The notes under the pieces are model-generated. The model saw only the letters and a program-made list of their open reading frames with translations. It did no database searches and was not told the origin of the DNA. The position numbers and the translations under genes are program-made. This document shows positions 33,192 through 37,250 of a stretch of 37,250 nucleotides of DNA, in pieces (position 1 is the first letter of the stretch; each line of letters starts with the position of its first letter). The stretch covers positions 1 to 37,250 of the forward strand of contig UQQZ01000020.1 in assembly GCA_900543305.1 (NCBI GenBank). The letters are read 5' to 3'. This stretch comes from an uncultured Oscillospiraceae bacterium. GTDB taxonomy: Bacteria; Bacillota; Clostridia; Oscillospirales; Acutalibacteraceae.

Positions 33192-34079
33192 ATGTCAAAA
33201 GAAAAGGAGATACAAAAGAAACTTCCCTTTCTGACCAAGGCAAACCTAAAAACCTTTTTGCTAGTCAACCTGGGTGTTCTGCTTCTGACAACAGGTGTTT
33301 ACTTCTTTAAGCTTCCCAATCACTTTTCTACAGGCGGTGTCAGCGGTTTATCAATTATTCTGGGTAGCGTTACACCCTTGTCAACGGCTACACTGATGTC
33401 TATTATCAATGTGCTTTTGCTGGTACTGGGCTATTTGTTTTTGGGCAGAGAGTTCGGATTTTGGACCACCTATTGCAGCTTGATGTATTCGCTGGAAACG
33501 TGGCTGTTAGAGCGGATTTATCCCATGACACAGCCCTTTACCGATCAGCCTGTTTTGGAGCTTTGTTTTGCCATGATGTTACCTGCTGTAGGGTCGGCGC
33601 TGTTGTTTAACTGTAACGCTTCCAGCGGCGGCACAGATATTGTGGCAATGATTCTGAAGAAATACACCAGCATCTCGGACATCGGAAAAGCCTTATTTGT
33701 CAGTGACAGTGTAATAGCGCTATCCTCTGTATTTTTCTTCGGCATTGAAACAGGGATGTTCTCCATTCTAGGCCTTTTCTTGAAAGCCTTTGTTGTTGAC
33801 TCCGTCATTGAAAGCATCAACCTGTGCAAGTTCTTCTCAATTGTCACTTCCAAACCCGATGAAATCTGTGATTTCATCATCAAGGAACTGCACCGGAGTT
33901 CCACGGTGGTGGACGGTCAAGGGGCGTATTCCCACCAGGATCGGAAAGTGGTTATGACTGCTTGCCGGAGAGGGGAGGCTGTTCGGCTCCGTCAAAAGTG
34001 CAAAGAAGTGGATCCCCATTCCTTTATGTTCATCACAAATACCAGTGAAATCATCGGGAAAGGATTTCGTTCCGATTGA
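33192..34079 (+). CDS. YitT-family membrane protein (DUF161/DUF2179)
   Basis: The protein has about five or six membrane segments between residues 20 and 200. The family signature FSTGGVSGLSIIL lies near the first, and NASSGGTDIVAMIL in the middle. The C-terminal soluble DUF2179 domain (about residues 210-295) ends in DPHSFMFITNTSEIIGKGF. Function is unknown in the family. ATG 33192 and ATG 33183 are both plausible, as GAGGG at 33176-33180 sits at imperfect spacing for either. An upstream TTG at 33141 is less likely. The gene appears to stand alone. Confidence 0.86.
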   Translation: MSKEKEIQKKLPFLTKANLKTFLLVNLGVLLLTTGVYFFKLPNHFSTGGVSGLSIILGSVTPLSTATLMSIINVLLLVLGYLFLGREFGFWTTYCSLMYSLETWLLERIYPMTQPFTDQPVLELCFAMMLPAVGSALLFNCNASSGGTDIVAMILKKYTSISDIGKALFVSDSVIALSSVFFFGIETGMFSILGLFLKAFVVDSVIESINLCKFFSIVTSKPDEICDFIIKELHRSSTVVDGQGAYSHQDRKVVMTACRRGEAVRLRQKCKEVDPHSFMFITNTSEIIGKGFRSD

Positions 34080-34084
34080 CTGGC

Positions 34085-34108
34085 AAGGCTGCTTCGGCAG
34101 CCTTTTTC
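34085..34108 (+). terminator. Terminator after the YitT-family gene
   Basis: GGCTGC-TTCG-GCAGCC is a six-base stem with a stable UUCG tetraloop, followed by TTTTT. It starts six bases after the stop. Confidence 0.9.
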
Positions 34109-34136
34109 CATTTTCATCAGATTCTTTGATTTCGGT

Positions 34137-34165
34137 TTGAAATAAGACAGTGTTTGTGATATCCT
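34137..34165 (+). promoter_or_regulatory. Possible promoter of the HD-ABC operon
   Basis: TTGAAA at 34137-34142 and TATCCT at 34160-34165 are separated by 17 bases. The -10 matches only four of six positions. Confidence 0.4.
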
Positions 34166-34235
34166 GTAATAAAATGAGGTGTTATTTTAGCGGAGGCAGA
34201 GAAACTTCAATTTCCATAGGATAAGGAAGAGATTC

Positions 34236-34823
34236 ATGGATCATTCATATAAAGACGAATTTTGCTCCATCTTTCAGAAGAACGTTTCCAGACCTGGAGG
34301 CGAACAATTGCTGGCGTGGCTTGAAAAAACCGATTTTTTTACCGCTCCGGCCAGCACAAAATTTCACTGTGCCTGTGAATTTGGCTTGGTACGCCACAGC
34401 ATCAATGTATACAAGGTGCTCCGAGAAAAATATTTCCAAGAAGGGGACAGCGAGGAAAGTTTTGCCTTGTGCGGGTTGCTCCACGATATCTGCAAGGCGC
34501 AGTACTACAAAATCTCCACCCGAAACGTCAAAAATGAAGAAACGGGACAATGGGAGAAAAAGCCTTATTATTCGGTGGAAGACGCATTTCCCTTTGGCCA
34601 CGGAGAGAAATCTGTATACCTGATTGAGCGGTTCGTGCGGTTAAAACCGGCAGAGGCGATGGCAATCCGATGGCATATGGGAGGCTTTGATGATTCCGTA
34701 AAAGGGGGAAGCTTCTCCATCAGTGTGGCGTTTGATCGGTATCCCTTGGCCGTCAAACTACATCTGGCGGATTTGGAAGCCACTTACCTGGTAGAGCAGG
34801 GAACCTCAGAAGTCAGGCGATGA
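34236..34823 (+). CDS. HD-domain phosphohydrolase-like protein
   Basis: The metal-binding set of an HD domain is visible in order: H54 (LVRHSIN), H83-D84 (LLHDICK), H122 (FGHGEKS), H147 (RWHMGG) and D179 (HLADLEA). This fits a metal-dependent phosphohydrolase of 195 residues. The substrate is unknown. AAGGAAGA lies upstream of ATG 34236. The ABC ATPase gene starts 14 bases after its stop, so the three genes to 36707 are likely one operon. A functional link between the HD enzyme and the exporter is inference. Confidence 0.85.
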   Translation: MDHSYKDEFCSIFQKNVSRPGGEQLLAWLEKTDFFTAPASTKFHCACEFGLVRHSINVYKVLREKYFQEGDSEESFALCGLLHDICKAQYYKISTRNVKNEETGQWEKKPYYSVEDAFPFGHGEKSVYLIERFVRLKPAEAMAIRWHMGGFDDSVKGGSFSISVAFDRYPLAVKLHLADLEATYLVEQGTSEVRR

Positions 34824-34837
34824 GCGGAGGAGCAACT

Positions 34838-35893
34838 ATGGACGCCATTGTGACCTATGACTTGACAAAAGAATATGGCGAAAGATTGGCCTTGGGAGGT
34901 TTGAATCTGCAAGTGTCTCAAGGACAATCGTTTGCCTGTGTCGGCGGTAAAAGCTGTGGTAAAACTACTTTGGTGCGCATTCTGACAGGGCTATCTCGCC
35001 CTACAAGCGGGGAATGTTCCGTTATGGGATTGTCTCCCACTTATGAGCCTCATAAGCTCCATCAGGTGGCAGGATCTGTTTTATCCACCTCAAAGTTATA
35101 CGCCAACATGACATTGTGGGAAAATTTGCGTTTTTATGCCTCCCTTCATGGGATGGATGACAACGACTCGCTGGAACGGTCTTCCTTTTTATTGCACAAG
35201 CTGGATATTTGGGAAGGCCGGGATCTGCGGGTAGACAGCTTGTCCACAGGCGTGGTGAGACGCGCTTCTTTGGCCAGAGCTTTGATGCACAGTCCTAAAA
35301 TTCTTTTGGTAGACGAGCCTACGGGTGGACTTGACCAAGAAACGTCCGATGCAATTCAGGAACTGCTGCGCTGTATCGCAACAGAAGAAGGCATAACTTT
35401 GTTTCTTTGTGCTTCCACCATGGCGTACGCCCAATTGCTTTGCGATCAATTTGCCATCTTACAAGATGGAATTCTACTGGCAAAAGGCGATTTGGAAAGT
35501 CTTCGAAAAGGTGCCGGCGTATTGTTTCGTGCACAGTTGCGGTTGGGAGACGGAGCGGCATCCCCCACAGGTTTTCATCAAAAGGGCGAGTTTTGGGAAA
35601 GGGAAATTAAAAGTCCCTCCAATATGCCGAAGATTATCGCTCAAGCAGTTAGGGAAGGGGTTCCTCTCTATGAAGCACGGCTCCTGGAACCCACCTTGGA
35701 GGAGATTTACAACGCGTATTTGGACGGCGGAAGAAAGAAGGTGATGGAGTTTGAGCAGCAAGGAGAAGAAGAACCCACGGACCTCCTCCACAGCCAGACG
35801 GATGGCATCCAAGAAACCGGCACAGAAGAATCCTATCCCGTCACAGAAGAGAGTTGGGAGGACGATGCAGAAGAGGGAAGGGAAGATCTTTGA
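34838..35893 (+). CDS. ABC transporter ATP-binding protein with degenerate Q- and H-loops
   Basis: An ABC-2-type ATPase domain spans about residues 1-220. Walker A is GGKSCGKT (36-43), the signature is LSTGVVRRASLARAL, and Walker B is LLVDEPTGGLD with D159-E160. The usual His of the H-loop is replaced by Met195 (CASTMAYA). The Q-loop region reads VLSTSKLY with no Gln. A long C-terminal extension follows, ending in a very acidic tail of about 50 residues. The protein is 351 residues. GGAGGA is seven bases before ATG 34838; an ATG at 34820 overlaps the HD stop. It overlaps the permease gene by 29 bases. Confidence 0.87.
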   Translation: MDAIVTYDLTKEYGERLALGGLNLQVSQGQSFACVGGKSCGKTTLVRILTGLSRPTSGECSVMGLSPTYEPHKLHQVAGSVLSTSKLYANMTLWENLRFYASLHGMDDNDSLERSSFLLHKLDIWEGRDLRVDSLSTGVVRRASLARALMHSPKILLVDEPTGGLDQETSDAIQELLRCIATEEGITLFLCASTMAYAQLLCDQFAILQDGILLAKGDLESLRKGAGVLFRAQLRLGDGAASPTGFHQKGEFWEREIKSPSNMPKIIAQAVREGVPLYEARLLEPTLEEIYNAYLDGGRKKVMEFEQQGEEEPTDLLHSQTDGIQETGTEESYPVTEESWEDDAEEGREDL

Positions 35894-36707
35894 AAGATTG
35901 CCTCTTTTCTCTTCAGCGGAGAATGTTCTCATCGGGAAAGATCTGGGAGCAATCTGGCGCAATAAAGGTGTACGGGCCTTGTTGATGCTGCTTCCGGTGG
36001 TGCTGGTTGTGGTAATCCCGCTGGTATATTCCGTAGGAATTAGTTTTTTACCGGTTGAAGGAAATCCCAGCTTTCCCGAACCTTTGGCAAAACTCCTGGG
36101 TAACCCCCAAAAATACACTTACCGCCAGTTGTGGATGGGAGCCTTTACCACGTTGTTGTGTCCCATGCTGTTTCTTTGTGTGCCCATTCTCTGTTCGGTA
36201 ATTGCAGCCTCCCAAGTATTCGTTCGGGAAAAAGAAGAAGGCACATTGGAAACGTTATTTCTTTCCTCTCTGGACACTACTATGATACTCCATGCCAAAA
36301 TACTCTGTTGCACTTTGTTGTCCATAGCTATTTCCGCCATTTCCTTCGTGGCTTTTGCCATTACAGTTTCTGTAGCGGATTTGTGCATGGGTGCGCCGTA
36401 TTTCCTCAATTTGCGATGGATTGTCTGTTTGGTCTTGTTAATGCCCGTTGTAGCCCTCTTTTCCGTGATCTTTGTCTGCTGGGAACTTCCCCGGGTCTAC
36501 AGCTTCGTGGAGGCATTGCAGACCATGGGCTATTTGCTATTGCCCTTGTTACTGCTATTTCTGGTCCAATTGACGGGAGTATTTGAAATTACAGTTCCTG
36601 TCCTTCTGGTCATTGTAGTGCTTTTGGGTGTTGCTTCTATCCTCCTATTCAACCGGACAAACCGCCTGTTTCAGCCTGAAAAACTTTTTCCAGGAACGGG
36701 AGAATGA
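35865..36707 (+). CDS. ABC-2 type transporter permease
   Basis: About six membrane segments are seen at roughly residues 40-60, 95-120, 143-170, 183-205, 222-240 and 245-265. Between segments two and three is VFVREKEEGTLETLFLSS, the cytoplasmic coupling-type motif of ABC-2 permeases. The protein has 280 residues. GGGAGG lies only three bases before ATG 35865, inside the end of the ATPase gene; longer in-frame starts would overlap the ATPase more. It should form the exporter with the preceding ATPase. The substrate is unknown. Confidence 0.83.
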   Translation: MQKREGKIFERLPLFSSAENVLIGKDLGAIWRNKGVRALLMLLPVVLVVVIPLVYSVGISFLPVEGNPSFPEPLAKLLGNPQKYTYRQLWMGAFTTLLCPMLFLCVPILCSVIAASQVFVREKEEGTLETLFLSSLDTTMILHAKILCCTLLSIAISAISFVAFAITVSVADLCMGAPYFLNLRWIVCLVLLMPVVALFSVIFVCWELPRVYSFVEALQTMGYLLLPLLLLFLVQLTGVFEITVPVLLVIVVLLGVASILLFNRTNRLFQPEKLFPGTGE

Positions 36708-36751
36708 GGGGAAGGTCCTTTTGGAGAACAAAGAGCGATGGGTAAGGGTTC

Positions 36752-36800
36752 TTGACAAGCCCTGTCAAATTTGATAACGTATTAGATATGAAATTACGTT
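36752..36800. promoter_or_regulatory. Dyad-rich leader upstream of the TSCPD gene
   Basis: TTGACA-AGCCC-TGTCAA (36752-36768) is a perfect inverted repeat that contains a consensus -35. A second dyad, AACGTA (36777-36782) and TACGTT (36795-36800), follows. No good -10 lies at standard spacing. Confidence 0.45.
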
Positions 36801-36822
36801 CATAGAAAGGACGGTCTATCTG

Positions 36823-37086
36823 ATGGAAATTCATTATACGCCCCATGGGGTATGTTCCCGTAAAATCGATGTTGTGGTTGAGAATGGTGTTATCCAGTCT
36901 GTCAAATTTACTGGTGGTTGCAATGGCAATACCCAGGGGGTTGCCGCTCTGGCCAAGGGAATGACAGTCAAAGAATACTTGTCCCGCTGCAAGGGAATTC
37001 ATTGCGGAGCCCGGCCCACTTCTTGTCCGGATCAGCTGGCACAGGCTCTGTCTCAGGCCGTGGAAAACGGGGATATTGCCCTGTAA
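36823..37086 (+). CDS. TSCPD-domain protein (TIGR03905-like)
   Basis: The 87-residue protein is a single TSCPD domain, related to the C-terminal domain of B12-dependent ribonucleotide reductases. Conserved features are HGVCSRKI, FTGGCNGNTQGV and CKGIHCGARPTSCPDQL, giving five cysteines. AAAGGA lies upstream of ATG 36823. It is a stand-alone gene with its own terminator. Function is unknown; the cysteines suggest metal binding or redox chemistry. Confidence 0.9.
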   Translation: MEIHYTPHGVCSRKIDVVVENGVIQSVKFTGGCNGNTQGVAALAKGMTVKEYLSRCKGIHCGARPTSCPDQLAQALSQAVENGDIAL

Positions 37087-37125
37087 AAATAAGGTTTATA
37101 CCCGTTGCGGTTTAGACTGCGCAGA

Positions 37126-37166
37126 AAAGCCCTTCCTGCTTGATTTAGGAGCAGGAAGGGCTTTCT
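37126..37166 (+). terminator. Terminator after the TSCPD gene
   Basis: A 15-base perfect stem (AAAGCCCTTCCTGCT / AGCAGGAAGGGCTTT) has a nine-base loop and begins about 40 bases past the stop. Confidence 0.85.
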
Positions 37167-37172
37167 GTGTTA

Positions 37173-37199
37173 TCCGGCTTTATTTAAGAAGAAGCCGGA
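37173..37199. terminator. Hairpin past the right-edge minus-strand gene
   Basis: TCCGGCTT and AAGCCGGA form an eight-base stem with an 11-base loop. It lies 24 bases downstream of the partial minus-strand gene. The U-run is poor, so termination is only possible. Confidence 0.4.
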
Positions 37200-37223
37200 A
37201 TCAAGGTTTGACTGAGAGAATTC

Positions 37224-37250
37224 TCAGCAGCCGCAACCGCCACCGCAGTT
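37224..37250 (-). CDS. Partial Cys/Gly-rich C-terminus entering from the right edge
   Basis: Read on the minus strand the last 27 bases encode NCGGGCGC and a TGA stop. The tail CGGGCGC suggests a metal-binding Cys-rich end such as that of FeoB-associated Cys-rich proteins, but eight residues cannot identify a family. The gene is cut by the window edge. Confidence 0.45.
   Translation of the reverse strand, partial: NCGGGCGC

Overview
The window reads as ordinary chromosome of a low-to-mid GC Gram-positive anaerobe, most likely a Clostridia member near the Oscillospiraceae. The reasons are the MutS/MutL pair with an endonuclease-type MutL, the sepF-ylmH-divIVA division cluster, a YtvI-like sporulation permease, a YitT protein, PadR/HAAS regulation and AGGAGG-type ribosome binding sites. 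I see no rRNA, IS element, prophage or CRISPR array. The species assignment is inference.

Layout. (1) 90-12072, plus strand: a compact run of mutS, mutL, miaA, a HlyD-like adaptor, yggS, sepF, ylmH, divIVA, lspA, an RluA-family pseudouridine synthase and comEA. Many genes overlap or abut, and the run ends at a double bidirectional terminator. (2) 12172-20169, minus strand: a ppx-like gene and ppk1 (polyphosphate), then pfkA, a sugar-phosphate isomerase-like gene, pepT and a Gfo/Idh/MocA oxidoreductase. pfkA appears to have its own promoter and palindromic operator. (3) 20394-25072: tRNA-Ser(GGA), asnS, a divergent PurF-like gene and a class Ic aspartate aminotransferase. (4) 25155-28725: a YtvI-like permease, a small XRE regulator, nicotinate phosphoribosyltransferase and the RNase P RNA gene. 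(5) 28802-30880, minus strand: a PadR-controlled membrane-protein cassette and a nitroreductase. (6) 31101-37086, plus strand: a second oxidoreductase/isomerase pair, a YitT protein, an HD-ABC-permease operon and a TSCPD protein. A Cys-rich gene enters from the right edge.

The most unusual signals are degenerate enzymes that keep their family fold. The PurF paralog lacks every recognisable glutaminase residue but keeps the PRPP loop and iron-sulfur cysteines. The Ppx/GppA homolog paired with PPK1 has lost two acidic residues of its phosphatase site. The ABC ATPase lacks its H-loop histidine. A second theme is regulatory compaction: the -35 boxes of rnpB and pfkA (both TTGACA) contain the TGA stop codon of the gene before them, and the rnpB promoter lies inside an inverted repeat. 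No clearly new multi-gene system could be demonstrated from sequence alone.
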